DNA from: Ardenticatenaceae bacterium
GTDB taxonomy: Bacteria > Chloroflexota > Anaerolineae > Promineifilales > Promineifilaceae
Assembly: GCA_027054335.1 (NCBI GenBank)
Contig: JALUPA010000259.1
Coordinates: 1 to 33,002, forward strand
Reading direction: 5' to 3'
DNA length: 33,002 bases
Part shown: one piece after another, positions 1 to 9,612 of the stretch
How the letters are laid out: every line of letters begins with the position of its first letter
Position numbering within the stretch: position 1 is the first letter of the stretch
The notes under the pieces: generated by a model
What the model was told of the DNA's origin: nothing
Databases searched by the model: none
What the model saw: the letters and a program-made list of their open reading frames with translations, nothing else
Translations under genes and position numbers: made by a program

Positions 1-396
1 GCTCTGCTGAACGTGCTGCCTGCGTTGGATGATGTAGAGACTCCGGAGGGTGATGAAACTACCGGTCTGGGTATTTTACGTCAGGCTTTGCTGGCGCCAA
101 TGCGCAAGATTGCCGAGAACGCGGGCAAGAATGGTGACGTGGTTATCCAGAATGTCCGCCGCGCTCAGGAAGAGGCTGGCGACACCCGGATTGGCTATGA
201 CGTGATGAGCGGCGAGTACGTAGACATGGTGGCCGCTGGTATCATTGACCCCGCCAAAGTAACTCGCGGCGCGTTGGAAAATGCCGCCAGTATCGCCGCC
301 ATGGTGTTGACGACTGAAGCGCTGATCACTGATTTGCCGGAGAAAGAAGCGGCTCCGATGATGCCTGATCCGGGCATGGGCGGCATGGGCTTCTAA
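1..396 (+). CDS. groEL: Chaperonin GroEL, C-terminal part (5' truncated by window start)
   Basis: Frame 1 is open from base 1 ([13 protein letters not shown]...). [63 protein letters not shown] and the GGMGF tail are GroEL C-terminal signatures. Confidence 0.97.
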   Translation, partial: ALLNVLPALDDVETPEGDETTGLGILRQALLAPMRKIAENAGKNGDVVIQNVRRAQEEAGDTRIGYDVMSGEYVDMVAAGIIDPAKVTRGALENAASIAAMVLTTEALITDLPEKEAAPMMPDPGMGGMGF

Positions 397-431
397 TTCA
401 GTAAGTAGTTTTTCAGTAAATAGTGTTTAGT

Positions 432-468
432 GCAAGACCCCTGGGTGTCTCATACTCAGGGGTCTTGC
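432..468 (+). terminator. Stem-loop terminator after groEL
   Basis: GCAAGACCCCTG / CAGGGGTCTTGC, perfect 12-bp arms with a 13-nt loop, followed by TATTTCTC. Confidence 0.75.
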
Positions 469-548
469 TATTTCTCTCACTTCCCCCTAAAATGCAGTAA
501 AATTACCCAATTACCAATTATTAATTTGCTTTCAGGAGAGAAACGGCC

Positions 549-1154
549 GTGACCCAAGAAACTCAATACCAACTCATCGTCCGCAAAGGCCCTACCGTGG
601 GGCAAGTTATTGTGCTGGATTTGCCCGTAATGACCATCGGGCGCGATCCTATTTCTGACGTTGTCTTAAATGACCCGGAAGTATCCCGCCAGCACGTGCG
701 TCTGACCTTGACTGAAGATGGTTATACAGCTCAGGATTTGGGCAGTACCAATGGCACATTTATAGACGGCGCCCGCATTGGTGGCGAACCTGTTACCTTA
801 CAGCCGAGGCAAAAGCTCAGTCTGGGCAGCGGTGTGACTATGGTATACGAGCCAGTCGGCGCAGCAGATGAATCTATCAAAATGACCCTTGTCGGTGATT
901 TGAATGCTCCCCCGGATGAGCCAGACTATATGCCGCCGCCACCTCCGCCACCAGCCCCGGAACCGGCCTATACACCGCCGCCGCCACCAACCTCTGCATA
1001 TACGCCCCCGGAAGAGCCAAAAAAGAAAAGCAATACAGCCTTGATCATAGCCATTGTCTCTGTCCTGTTCCTGTGCTCCTGCTGCACGTTCACTTTATTT
1101 ATGTATCAGTGGGGTGGGGACTGGCTCCTGCAATATTTCGGTTTGCTACCCTAA
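549..1154 (+). CDS. FHA-domain protein with Pro-rich linker and C-terminal TM segment
   Basis: FHA motif MTIGRDPISDVVLNDPEVSRQHVRL...DLGSTNGTFIDG, then a PPPPPP linker, then a hydrophobic C-terminus (ALIIAIVSVLFLCSCCTFTLFM). GTG start preceded by AGGAG. Confidence 0.88.
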   Translation: MTQETQYQLIVRKGPTVGQVIVLDLPVMTIGRDPISDVVLNDPEVSRQHVRLTLTEDGYTAQDLGSTNGTFIDGARIGGEPVTLQPRQKLSLGSGVTMVYEPVGAADESIKMTLVGDLNAPPDEPDYMPPPPPPPAPEPAYTPPPPPTSAYTPPEEPKKKSNTALIIAIVSVLFLCSCCTFTLFMYQWGGDWLLQYFGLLP

Positions 1155-1155
1155 A

Positions 1156-1188
1156 TTTGTAAGACGATTTGCCAAATTGTCCTACAAA
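1156..1188. repeat. Intergenic palindrome, 'TTTGTARGRCGATTTG' family, copy 1
   Basis: TTTGTAAGACGATTTGCCAAATTGTCCTACAAA inverted repeat; related copies at 1233-1288, 19768-19824 and 27515-27565. Confidence 0.75.
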
Positions 1189-1195
1189 AAAGACC

Positions 1196-1225
1196 AAAAG
1201 ACCAGGCATTGTGCCTGGTCTTTTT
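1196..1225. terminator. Bidirectional intrinsic terminator
   Basis: AAAAGACCAGGCA-TTG-TGCCTGGTCTTTTT; strong stem with T-run. Confidence 0.85.
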
Positions 1226-1232
1226 ATTTCCA

Positions 1233-1288
1233 TTTGTAGAACGATTTTGTAAATCGTTCCCTGGGCGATTTGCATAATCGCTTTACAG
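1233..1288. repeat. Intergenic palindrome, 'TTTGTAGRRCGATTTTG' family, copy 2 (two-unit)
   Basis: TTTGTAGAACGATTTTGTAAATCGTT followed by GGGCGATTTGCATAATCGC...TTTACAGG. Confidence 0.65.
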
Positions 1289-1289
1289 G

Positions 1290-1742
1290 TTACTTTTCGT
1301 CATCTTTCAGGGATTTGGGGTCAGGGTCAACGATGATGGTGGGGCCATCGTCGTCATATTCAGCATAATCCTGGCTGGTTTCTAACGGCGCGTAGCCATC
1401 TTTCGCCCGAATCGTGTTCAAATGCCGGGTGGTCACCTCCGGCGGAGCCAACTCAATAAACACTTTTAACCCCGCCAGCAAGATAGCCATATCATCCAGT
1501 TGTCCCATCACCGGCACAATATCCGTCACAATATCAAGCGGCCAAAGCAGGTAAAGAAAGGCCAAAAACGGCAGGAACTTTAGATAAAAAGGTACGTCCG
1601 GGTCACGGAGTAAATAATATACCAGCCGAATCTGCTGCCACACCTCGCGCAAAAATCCAGGATTTTTCTGATTGGCGCGGCTTTGCTTACCTGTCGTAAG
1701 GGAAGAATCTATTTCCATGTTATCATTATCCTCTTTGGTCAT
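1290..1742 (-). CDS. YkvA/DUF1232-family protein
   Basis: LRDPDVPFYLKFLPFLAFLYLLWPLDIVTDIVPVMGQLDDMAILLAGLKVF matches the DUF1232 pattern. MTKED start preferred (AAGGGG upstream) over the longer ORF start at 1784. Confidence 0.82.
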   Translation of the reverse strand: MTKEDNDNMEIDSSLTTGKQSRANQKNPGFLREVWQQIRLVYYLLRDPDVPFYLKFLPFLAFLYLLWPLDIVTDIVPVMGQLDDMAILLAGLKVFIELAPPEVTTRHLNTIRAKDGYAPLETSQDYAEYDDDGPTIIVDPDPKSLKDDEK

Positions 1743-1797
1743 ATTTCTAACCCCTTTTACGCAAAATAAATAGAAAAGTTGCAACCTTAGCCGCAGA

Positions 1798-1828
1798 TGT
1801 GACAGTCACTTCCAAAGTGACTGTCACA
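1798..1828. repeat. Palindrome, AAGTGACWGTCACTT family, copy 1
   Basis: TGTGACAGTCACTT-CCA-AAGTGACTGTCACA, perfect 14-bp arms; second copy at 31086-31118. Confidence 0.8.
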
Positions 1829-1854
1829 TTGAAGCACACTTTTTACCCGTGAAC

Positions 1855-3027
1855 CTACTTCTTTCTCGATTGGCCCTCCCGGTTCCGCAAAAAGGTGGGA
1901 ATGTCCAGATCATTTATCTGGTACGATGGGGTGGGGCGGGGTGAGGCTGGGGCCGGGCGTGTTTGGGCGGCGCTGGCTACCGGCGCGGTTTCCCGAACAG
2001 GGCGATGGGTAGGACGGCCGTCACGAGCAATTTGGCGCATCATAGGCGATCCATGCTCAAAGCCGGTAGCAATAACCGTCACCCGCACCTCATCGCCCAT
2101 CTTCTCATCAATTACCGCGCCAAAAATCAAATTCACGTCGGGATGGGCTGTCTCCCGGATCACGGCCGCAGCCTGGTTAATCTCAAACAAGCTCATATCC
2201 GGGCCGCCGGTGATGTTGAACAGGATGCCCCTGGCTCCAGCGATACTGATGTCCAGCAAATGGTTATCCAGAGCATTTTCGGCCGCTTCGCGGGCCGCGT
2301 CTTCACCGTTTCCGTGGCCGATAGCCATCAGCGCCGCACCGCCCAAACTCATAATAGCTTTTACGTCGGCAAAGTCCAGGTTGATCAGGCCGGGAATGGT
2401 AATCAGTTCGCTGATGCCCTGAATGCCTTGCCGCAGCACGTCATCCGCCAGCTTGAAAGAGTCCAGCAGGGATAAACGGCGGTCTGCTTTTTCCAGCAGG
2501 CGGTCATTGGGGATGACGATCAGCGTATCCACGTGTTCTTTCAGTTGTTCGATGCCGGTTTCGGCCACGCGGGTTTTGTGCGGGCCTTCAAAGCTGAACG
2601 GTTTTGTCACCACGCCAATGGTCAAAGCGCCTTCTTCGCGGGCCACTTTGGCTACGATGGGCGCTGCCCCCGTCCCTGTGCCGCCGCCCATCGTGGCGGT
2701 CACAAACACCATGTCCGATCCCTGCATGACCTGGTGCAGTTCCTCTTCCGATTCTTCGGCCGCTTTCATCCCCACTTCGGGATTACCGCCCGACCCCAGA
2801 CCGCGGGAGGTGCGTTCGCCAATTAGGACCCGCTGCCGGGCTTCGTTAGCTGTCAAATCTTGCTGATCGGTATTAATGGTAATGAAATCAACTCCGGCGA
2901 TATGGGCCTCAATCATGCGATTGACGGCGTTTCCGCCACCGCCCCCCACACCGACGACGCGGATTAAAGCCGCTCCTTCTGCTTTGGGCATTCTTTGCAC
3001 TCGTGTGGTTGTGGTTTTCTGATTCAT
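1855..3027 (-). CDS. ftsZ: Cell division protein FtsZ
   Basis: [18 protein letters not shown], the tubulin signature [35 protein letters not shown], and NDRLLE. Confidence 0.98.
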   Translation of the reverse strand: MNQKTTTTRVQRMPKAEGAALIRVVGVGGGGGNAVNRMIEAHIAGVDFITINTDQQDLTANEARQRVLIGERTSRGLGSGGNPEVGMKAAEESEEELHQVMQGSDMVFVTATMGGGTGTGAAPIVAKVAREEGALTIGVVTKPFSFEGPHKTRVAETGIEQLKEHVDTLIVIPNDRLLEKADRRLSLLDSFKLADDVLRQGIQGISELITIPGLINLDFADVKAIMSLGGAALMAIGHGNGEDAAREAAENALDNHLLDISIAGARGILFNITGGPDMSLFEINQAAAVIRETAHPDVNLIFGAVIDEKMGDEVRVTVIATGFEHGSPMMRQIARDGRPTHRPVRETAPVASAAQTRPAPASPRPTPSYQINDLDIPTFLRNREGQSRKK

Positions 3028-3043
3028 AATCTCTCCCTCTTTA

Positions 3044-3097
3044 GAGATTGGAGATTAGAGATTGGGCAAATCTCCAATCTCTAATCTCCAATCTCCT
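3044..3097. repeat. Heptamer-period inverted repeat (GGAGATT/AGAGATT type) between ftsA and ftsZ
   Basis: AGATTGGAGATTAGAGATTGG ... CCAATCTCTAATCTCCAATCT; over 20-bp complementary arms built from 7-nt units. Confidence 0.9.
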
Positions 3098-4310
3098 AGT
3101 CCGGTAACAACGCCTTCAAAATCGTGCCCATGCGCCGGCCGAGTTCCCATTGGCGCTGGCGTGGTTGGTAGGTATGGTGGTCGCTCATGGCCCAGCGCAG
3201 CAGGCCGACGCTGGTGGCGTAAGCGGGCGAATGCAGCCGGTCAATCAGGCCGATCAGGTTGCGCGGCGTGGCGGTGCGGGCCGGGACGTTCATGACGTTT
3301 TCGGCCACGGCCGTAATCCCCCGCAGCTGCGCGCTGCCCCCCGTCAATACAATTCCTGCCGGTAACAAACCCTCATAGCCGGAACGTTTCACCTCTTGCA
3401 AAATAAGCTGAAAGATTTCCTCCATCCGGGCCTCAATCACGTAAGCCAAATCCTGCCGGCCCACCTGAATCTTTTCCCCGCCGAACGGTTCCACCGTAAA
3501 GACAAAATTTGGATCAATCTCCTGCGGCCGGCAGTCGCCATACTGGATTTTGATTTCTTCGGCCACTTCATACGGGGCGCGCAGGCCGATGGCAATGTCA
3601 TTAGTCACGTGGTAGCCGCCGACCGGGAACACTTTGGTATGCCACACCTTGCCCTCTGAGTAGAGGGCAAGGTCCGTCGTGCCGCCGCCAATATCGGCCA
3701 CGATGACGCCCATTTCCTTTTCGTTGGGGTCCAGCACCGCTTCGCCGGAGGCCAGGGCATTCATCACAAAATCATGCACGGTGATGCCCACATTTTCTGT
3801 GCAGCGGGACAGATTCATCAAGGCCGGTTTGGCTGCCGTGACGATGTGCGTCTCCACTTCCAGGCGGAAGCCGTGCATCCCCAATGGGCTGCTGATGCCT
3901 TCCTGCTCGTCAATGGCGTAATGGCGCGGCACCAGATGGACAATTTGCCGGTTGTGGGGGATGGGGATAGCTTGGGCCATGTTCAGGGCGTGTTCAATGT
4001 CTTCGACGGTCACGCCGTTGTCGTTCCGGCCGATAGCGGCCATGCCCGTGTTGTTGGTGCAGCTGATATGCTCCCCGGCCATGCTCACCAGCGCTTCAGA
4101 CAGGTCGTAGCCGGAAGTGTGTTCCGCTTGCTCCACTGCTTCCGCCACCGCCAGGGAGGCTTCGGTTACGTCAATGACCATTCCTTTGCGCATCCCCCGG
4201 GCCGGGGCCAGCCCCAAACCAATGATCTGCAGTTGTCCCTCGCGCACTTCTCCGACCAGGGCGCATACTTTCGTTGTGCCGATGTCTAGTCCAAAAATGA
4301 TTTCTGCCAT
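3096..4310 (-). CDS. ftsA: Cell division protein FtsA
   Basis: MAEIIFGLDIGTTKVCALVGEV...GVIVADIGGGTTDLALYSEG...GIVLTGGSAQLRGI. Start trimmed from the ORF start at 4355 to MAEIIFG. Confidence 0.95.
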   Translation of the reverse strand: MAEIIFGLDIGTTKVCALVGEVREGQLQIIGLGLAPARGMRKGMVIDVTEASLAVAEAVEQAEHTSGYDLSEALVSMAGEHISCTNNTGMAAIGRNDNGVTVEDIEHALNMAQAIPIPHNRQIVHLVPRHYAIDEQEGISSPLGMHGFRLEVETHIVTAAKPALMNLSRCTENVGITVHDFVMNALASGEAVLDPNEKEMGVIVADIGGGTTDLALYSEGKVWHTKVFPVGGYHVTNDIAIGLRAPYEVAEEIKIQYGDCRPQEIDPNFVFTVEPFGGEKIQVGRQDLAYVIEARMEEIFQLILQEVKRSGYEGLLPAGIVLTGGSAQLRGITAVAENVMNVPARTATPRNLIGLIDRLHSPAYATSVGLLRWAMSDHHTYQPRQRQWELGRRMGTILKALLPD

Positions 4311-4387
4311 ATGCCGATACCCTCTAAAGACCAGACTGGTTTCTTCTTGTGCCAACCTGTCGGGTCTCTCCTAAATTTGAAAAGGTG

Positions 4388-5329
4388 TTACTGCGCCTTG
4401 TAATACGGCCGTTCCTGATTGGCCACACTGATGTAAACAGGCGTAATACCCTGGGCCAGTAATTCCTCTACAATGGTCTCGTAGACCACTAACTTTTGCT
4501 CCATATCGTTGCCGGTACCGAAGTAAACGCGCCAGCCACGGCCGTCCTGGTAACTTAAGCCGTTCCCCGGCCGGAAATACAAACGGTCAATGTTGGGCCG
4601 AAGCTGCCGCAGTTGCAAAGCCCCTACCAGCGCTTCCCGCGGCAGAAAAGGGGTGGGAGCAGGGGGCGCCGTCGCTGCACCGGTTTCGTTTTCTGTCACC
4701 GTTTCCGCTGCCGCTGCCGCTTCTGCGGCTAATTCCTGCTGCAATTGTTCCGCTTCCGTCAGTTCTGCTTCGATGGTGAGCAGCCCCACGGCGGTCGTGC
4801 GGGCCGGAATCAGACTACCGTCTTTGGTGACCCAGTATTGGTTACGGCCGTCCTGCCAAATGGCAATGGGCGTATCTTCCTTGACGGCAATAGCCACCCT
4901 GTTCGGCCAGGCAACCTTGACAGATGCGGCCGTAATCCCCGGCAGCGCCATGATATTTTCCGCCGCTTCCTTGGGGTCCGTGGCAAAAATGTGTACCCCC
5001 GCCAGTTGGCTGGCTTCCACCACCTCCGCTGCGGGAATAGAGACGACGCCATCCACCGGAATTTGCGTCAGATAGAAATCTTCAAACTGGCCGGTCAGGA
5101 TGATAGCGTAGATCGTAAACGCCAGCAGCGCCAGACTAAGCCAGCGTGAAGAAAATATCACTTGCCGGATACCGGCTACGGGAATGTGTATCCGCTGCCG
5201 CTGCCTGCGCCGTCGCCTTTTGGCTGCTTTAGGAATCCGCAGACGGGGTTGGCTGATAGGCGCCACCGTATCCAGCCGGCGCATCCGGGGCTGTTTTCGT
5301 CGTTTACGGGAAGAGCGTCGTCTAAACAT
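4388..5329 (-). CDS. ftsQ: FtsQ/DivIB-type division protein (POTRA)
   Basis: Basic N-terminus, single TM (WLSLALLAFTIYAIILTG), POTRA-like IPVDGVVSIPAAEVVEASQLAGVHIF...ALPGITAASVKVAWPNRVAIAVKEDTPIAIWQDG; located between ddl and ftsA. Confidence 0.88.
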   Translation of the reverse strand: MFRRRSSRKRRKQPRMRRLDTVAPISQPRLRIPKAAKRRRRRQRQRIHIPVAGIRQVIFSSRWLSLALLAFTIYAIILTGQFEDFYLTQIPVDGVVSIPAAEVVEASQLAGVHIFATDPKEAAENIMALPGITAASVKVAWPNRVAIAVKEDTPIAIWQDGRNQYWVTKDGSLIPARTTAVGLLTIEAELTEAEQLQQELAAEAAAAAETVTENETGAATAPPAPTPFLPREALVGALQLRQLRPNIDRLYFRPGNGLSYQDGRGWRVYFGTGNDMEQKLVVYETIVEELLAQGITPVYISVANQERPYYKAQ

Positions 5330-5337
5330 GGTTTGAT

Positions 5338-5383
5338 ATGTAATTGGTAATTACCAGTTACCAGTTACTAATTACTAATCACC
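5338..5383. repeat. Heptamer-period repeat (TAATTGG/TTACCAG type) between ddl and ftsQ
   Basis: TAATTGGTAATTACCAGTTACCAGTTACTAATTACTAATCA. Confidence 0.8.
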
Positions 5384-6495
5384 TCATAAGAAGTCCGTAA
5401 ATTTTCCTTTTCCTCATGTCGTTCTATCGCCAGTTCAATCAATTTGTCCAAAAGTTCCGGATAGCTGAGGCCGGAGGCTTGCCACAATTTGGGATACATG
5501 GAAATACGGGTAAAGCCGGGGATGGTGTTGATTTCATTGACGTACAGTTCGCCCGTTTCCCGGTCTAACAGCATATCAGCCCGGCCCAGCCCGGCGCAGT
5601 CAATTGCTTTGTAAGCCCGTACAGCCAGGTCGCGGGCAGCTTCGGCCGTTTCCGGGGGAATGTCGGCCGGAATAAATAAATCAGAATCATCGCTGACGTA
5701 TTTGGCGACGTAATCGTAAAATTCTCGTTTAGGTCGCACTTCGCCCACAATGCTGGCGACGGGATTTTCGTTACTCAGGACGGCGATTTCCAGTTCCCGC
5801 GCCGGGATACCCTGTTCTACCACGATGCGTCGGTCATAATCGGCTGCTTCGTTCAGCCCGGCAATCAGTTCCATCCGGTTGTGGCATTTGCTGATACCTA
5901 CGCTGGAGCCGAGGTTGGCCGGTTTGGTGAAGACGGGGTAAGTGAGGGCAGCCTCGATTTCGGCGATGATAGCTGCGTGCCTTTCCCGCCAATCACTGCT
6001 CAAAACCAACTGCCAGGGCAGGATGGGCAGCCCGTTAGCCGTCATCACGTGCTTAAAAATTGCCTTGTCCATCCCCACGGCCGAACCGACGACGCCGGCT
6101 CCGACGTAAGGCAGGTTTGCCAGTTCCAGCAGCCCTTGCACCGTGCCGTCTTCCCCATACGGGCCGTGCAGCACCGGAAATACCACGTCTAGCTGCGATA
6201 CCTGGGAGAGTACGGCCGTGCGCGCTTCCGGTTGGTCCAATTGCAGCAGCGCCGCCGATTGGGGATCAGGCAGCAGGGTGGCCGGTTGGCCGTTCCGGCC
6301 TTCCGTCAAAGCCGCCATCACATCGCCGCTCAACCAACGGCCGTGCTTGTCAATGCCAATCGGCACCACCACGTATTTCTCTCGATCCAACGCCGCCATC
6401 ACCGACCGCGCCGATTCCAGCGACACTTCATGTTCGCCCGACCGCCCGCCGAAGATGACGCCGATTTTCAGCTTTTTTGGCTTTCTTTCTTGCAT
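5368..6495 (-). CDS. ddl: D-alanine--D-alanine ligase
   Basis: [55 protein letters not shown]. Start set at MQERKPKK; the upstream extension to 6546 is encoded by the intergenic repeat. Confidence 0.95.
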   Translation of the reverse strand: MQERKPKKLKIGVIFGGRSGEHEVSLESARSVMAALDREKYVVVPIGIDKHGRWLSGDVMAALTEGRNGQPATLLPDPQSAALLQLDQPEARTAVLSQVSQLDVVFPVLHGPYGEDGTVQGLLELANLPYVGAGVVGSAVGMDKAIFKHVMTANGLPILPWQLVLSSDWRERHAAIIAEIEAALTYPVFTKPANLGSSVGISKCHNRMELIAGLNEAADYDRRIVVEQGIPARELEIAVLSNENPVASIVGEVRPKREFYDYVAKYVSDDSDLFIPADIPPETAEAARDLAVRAYKAIDCAGLGRADMLLDRETGELYVNEINTIPGFTRISMYPKLWQASGLSYPELLDKLIELAIERHEEKENLRTSYEVISN

Positions 6496-6503
6496 AATGT
6501 TTT

Positions 6504-6572
6504 TGTAATTGGTAATTGAGTAATTGGGTAACTTGGCAATTACCAATTACCAATTACCAATTACCTAATTAT
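6504..6572. repeat. Heptamer-period inverted repeat between murB and ddl
   Basis: GTAATTGGTAATTGAGTAATTGGGTAACTTGG / CAATTACCAATTACCAATTACCAATTACC. Confidence 0.9.
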
Positions 6573-7524
6573 CAAATTCCCACACACCAACCAGTTCCAC
6601 TTCCAAATCCATTTCCACGCCAAACTGTTCCCGCACCGAGTTCCAGGCTTCAGCCAGGAGGGCGCGGATTTCTTCGGCCGAAGCCTCACCTTCGTTGACA
6701 AAGAAATTGGCGTGTTTTTCTGAAATATGCACGTTACCCACGCGATAGCCCTTCAGCCCGGCGGCTTCAATCAAATAGCCGGCGTAATAGTTTTCCGGAT
6801 TTTTGAACATGGAGCCAATGGTGGCCCCGCCGGGTTGGGTTTGCTTGCGATGGGCTGTAAAGCCCTCGGCGCGGGCCATCAATACCTCCACCGGTTCCGG
6901 CTTCAGTTCCAGCTCTGCGCTGATGACCACCCGCCGGGAAATGGCCCGGCCGTGTTCCTGTTTTAGGATGCTGCTGCGATAGGCGTATTTCATATCATCA
7001 TTCGTATACACGCGCCCGCCCCGGCCCGGTTCCCAAACAGTGGCGGCGCGTAACGTCTGGCTCATGTCGCTGCCATGTGCCCCGGAATTGCCCACCACCG
7101 CGCCGCCCACTGTGCCCGGCACGCCAATCGCCCATTCCAGGCCGCCCAGCCCTTTAGCAATACACTGCCGTGCCAGGGAGGAAAGATTGGCCCCGGATTC
7201 AGCGATGCAAATGACCCGTGAGCCGATGTGCTTAAAGCGCACATTCCGCGCCCGGTTCATAATTACCAGCCCCTTAATCCCGCCATCGGCCACCAAAATG
7301 TTAGAGCCGCCACCCAGGATGAAGTAGGGAATGCGTTTTTCGTAAGCCATCTCCACGGCCGCTTGCAACTGCTGCCCGGTATTGACCGTCAAAAACATAT
7401 CGGCCATACCGCCCACTCGCGCTGAGGTGTAACGGTCTACCGGCACATCAATCTGCAATTGATCGCCAAAAACATCGTCAAAATAAGTATAGGTTGATTC
7501 GCTGATTGATGTTCGTAATTTCAT
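6565..7524 (-). CDS. murB: UDP-N-acetylenolpyruvoylglucosamine reductase
   Basis: YFILGGGSNILVADGGIKGLVI, GLGGLEWAIGVPGTVGGAVVGNSGAHG, TQPGGATIGSMFKNPE...AGYLIEAAGLKG. Confidence 0.96.
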   Translation of the reverse strand: MKLRTSISESTYTYFDDVFGDQLQIDVPVDRYTSARVGGMADMFLTVNTGQQLQAAVEMAYEKRIPYFILGGGSNILVADGGIKGLVIMNRARNVRFKHIGSRVICIAESGANLSSLARQCIAKGLGGLEWAIGVPGTVGGAVVGNSGAHGSDMSQTLRAATVWEPGRGGRVYTNDDMKYAYRSSILKQEHGRAISRRVVISAELELKPEPVEVLMARAEGFTAHRKQTQPGGATIGSMFKNPENYYAGYLIEAAGLKGYRVGNVHISEKHANFFVNEGEASAEEIRALLAEAWNSVREQFGVEMDLEVELVGVWEFDN

Positions 7525-7525
7525 A

Positions 7526-7590
7526 GTAATTGGTAACTGGTAATTGGTAACTGGTAATCCGACAATTACCAGTTACCAATTACCAATTAC
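7526..7590. repeat. Heptamer-period inverted repeat between murC and murB
   Basis: TAATTGGTAACTGGTAATTGGTAACTGGTAAT / ATTACCAGTTACCAATTACCAATTAC. Confidence 0.9.
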
Positions 7591-8996
7591 TTGTTCTTCA
7601 ATCCATCCAAAATCCACTGCCCAATCTCATTCCCGTCACCGGCCCCCAGCGTCAGCACCACATCGTCGGGGCGGATGCGGTCCAAGACGTAGGCGGCAGC
7701 ATCTTCACGTCGGGGGATGTGGACAGCGTGGGGGTGATTCATGGCGCTCACGACCACGGCCGTATCCATGCCCAACGTATCTGTTTCCCGGCTGCAATAA
7801 ATATCCAGAGCCACCACCCGATCTGCCACAGCAAAACTGCCGGCAAACTCATCCAGCAGCAATTTGGTGCGGCTGTAGGTGTGTGGCTGCCAGATGGCCC
7901 ACAAACGGCGGCCCGGATACCGCTGCCGCGCGGCCTGCAACGTGGCCCGGATTTCTGTCGGGTGATGTGCATAGTCATCAATAATCGTCACACCAGACGC
8001 CTCGCCAATCAGTTGAAAACGCCGATTTATACCACCGAAATTAGCTAATGCCGTGCGAATCACGTTAAAATCTACGCCTACGTCCAGGGCCACAATAATG
8101 GCCGCCAGCGCATTCAGCACGTTGTGCCGCCCCGGTACGCGCAGCCGGGCCAGACCGACCATCTGCCCTTCCGCCTCCACCAGAAAATCACTGCCGCCAA
8201 GCTGGTTGGGGCGGAGGTCTAAAGCCTGGTAGTCACATACGACCGTATCCTCTTCCCCAATGCCATACGTCGTCACGTCCACAGTCCCCGCCTCAATCTG
8301 CTGCCGGAATTTTTGCACACCCGGATCGTCACCGCAGAGAATCAGATGCCCATCGCCCGGCAGCAGGCGGACAAAATCGGCAAAGGCAGTCCAATAATCC
8401 GCCTCGGTGGGAAAAATATCAGGATGATCGTGTTCCAGGCTGGTAATAACGGCCACTTCCGGCTGGAGACCGAGGAACATATTGTCATACTCATCCGCTT
8501 CTACCAGGAAATAGTCGCCCTCCCCGTAACGGCCGTTGCTGTCCAGCGCCGGCAGCACGCCACCCACAATAATTGTCGGGTCCAGTTCCGCTTCCAGCAA
8601 AATCTGGGCAATCATCCCCGTCGTCGTCGTTTTGCCATGCGTTCCGGCCACGGCAATACCAATACGGTCCGCCATGAGCCGGCCCAGCAAGTCAGCCCGC
8701 TTCAATACCGGCAGCCCAGCCGCCTGTGCTGCTGCCACTTCCGGGTTATCGGCCGGGATGGCGGATGATATGACCACGGCGTCAGTCCCGGCGATATTTT
8801 TCGCCTGGTGACCTTCGTAAATGGTGGCGCCGTTTTGTTGCAGTACGGCAGTCATTTCATTCAACGTCATATCCGAACCCGAAACCGTAAATCCACGCCC
8901 CAGCAGCACCCGGGCAATAGCTGACATCCCTGATCCGCCAATGCCCACAAGGTGAAAGTGCATCCCTGGTTGCAGCGTAAATTCATAATCCCGCAT
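7587..8996 (-). CDS. murC: UDP-N-acetylmuramate--L-alanine ligase
   Basis: FHLVGIGGSGMSAIARVLLGRGFTVSGSD, VAGTHGKTTTTGMIA, VEADEYDNMFL, IDDYAHHPTEIRATL. Confidence 0.97.
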   Translation of the reverse strand: MRDYEFTLQPGMHFHLVGIGGSGMSAIARVLLGRGFTVSGSDMTLNEMTAVLQQNGATIYEGHQAKNIAGTDAVVISSAIPADNPEVAAAQAAGLPVLKRADLLGRLMADRIGIAVAGTHGKTTTTGMIAQILLEAELDPTIIVGGVLPALDSNGRYGEGDYFLVEADEYDNMFLGLQPEVAVITSLEHDHPDIFPTEADYWTAFADFVRLLPGDGHLILCGDDPGVQKFRQQIEAGTVDVTTYGIGEEDTVVCDYQALDLRPNQLGGSDFLVEAEGQMVGLARLRVPGRHNVLNALAAIIVALDVGVDFNVIRTALANFGGINRRFQLIGEASGVTIIDDYAHHPTEIRATLQAARQRYPGRRLWAIWQPHTYSRTKLLLDEFAGSFAVADRVVALDIYCSRETDTLGMDTAVVVSAMNHPHAVHIPRREDAAAYVLDRIRPDDVVLTLGAGDGNEIGQWILDGLKNK

Positions 8997-9024
8997 AATT
9001 CACATTTTTAGACAAGTTATCGCC

Positions 9025-9612
9025 TTAAATCATAGCGATAAGCACAAACAAGAAAATAACAATCATTAAATAAGGCAGATAAGGCGATAGGAACGGAATA
9101 GGCAGGTTGGCAATAATATTGGCTGCGGCCTGATCCACCCCCGGCCGGGTGATGATTTCCGGAGGAAACGGGTAGGGCACACCCGGTGAATACTGTATCC
9201 AAGCCGCCATACCTGTCGTAAAATATTCCAGAAAAGCCCAAATGCCGCCAATCACTAAATAGCCATTAATAGCGCCGATAACAAAGCCCAACATTTTATT
9301 TCCCAGGCTTTTTTCTATACGCAATCGTGCCCCAATAGCTGAAGACAGTGTAGGCCCCTGGTAACTAAAAAATGTAATAATAATAAGTGTGCCGGCAAAA
9401 AGATAGAAAGAACGTCTGGCGGCCGTTGCTTCACCCAACCCGGCAGTTGTCCAGCCAAACAAATTCAATAGCTGGAAGCCAAACTGGTTGATAGCAAATA
9501 AAGCCAGGATAATGCCGGAAGTGGCGATAAGTTCTCTATGCCAGCCGCGTAATGAGCCGGAAAGGGAAAACAGAAAAACCATGAGCCAAAAAAGTATAAG
9601 TAGACTAAGCAT
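9025..9612 (-). CDS. CvpA-family / colicin V production-like membrane protein
   Basis: Multi-TM protein with CvpA-like organisation (GWHRELIATSGIILALFAI...IGARLRIEKSLGNKMLGFVIGAINGYLVIGGIWAFLEY). Overlaps murG by 8 bp. Confidence 0.65.
   Translation of the reverse strand: MLSLLILFWLMVFLFSLSGSLRGWHRELIATSGIILALFAINQFGFQLLNLFGWTTAGLGEATAARRSFYLFAGTLIIITFFSYQGPTLSSAIGARLRIEKSLGNKMLGFVIGAINGYLVIGGIWAFLEYFTTGMAAWIQYSPGVPYPFPPEIITRPGVDQAAANIIANLPIPFLSPYLPYLMIVIFLFVLIAMI

Noticed and set aside
1054-1239. 61-aa ORF overlapping the FHA gene
   Set aside because: Out of frame with the FHA CDS, continues into palindrome and terminator sequence, no motif support.
1895-2866. Long plus-strand ORFs antisense to ftsZ (also similar ones antisense to ftsA, murD, murF, ftsI, nrdJ)
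   Set aside because: They mirror well-conserved genes on the opposite strand, have low-complexity translations (Arg/Ala/Ser/His rich) and no recognisable motifs. Best explained by GC-rich shadow ORFs.
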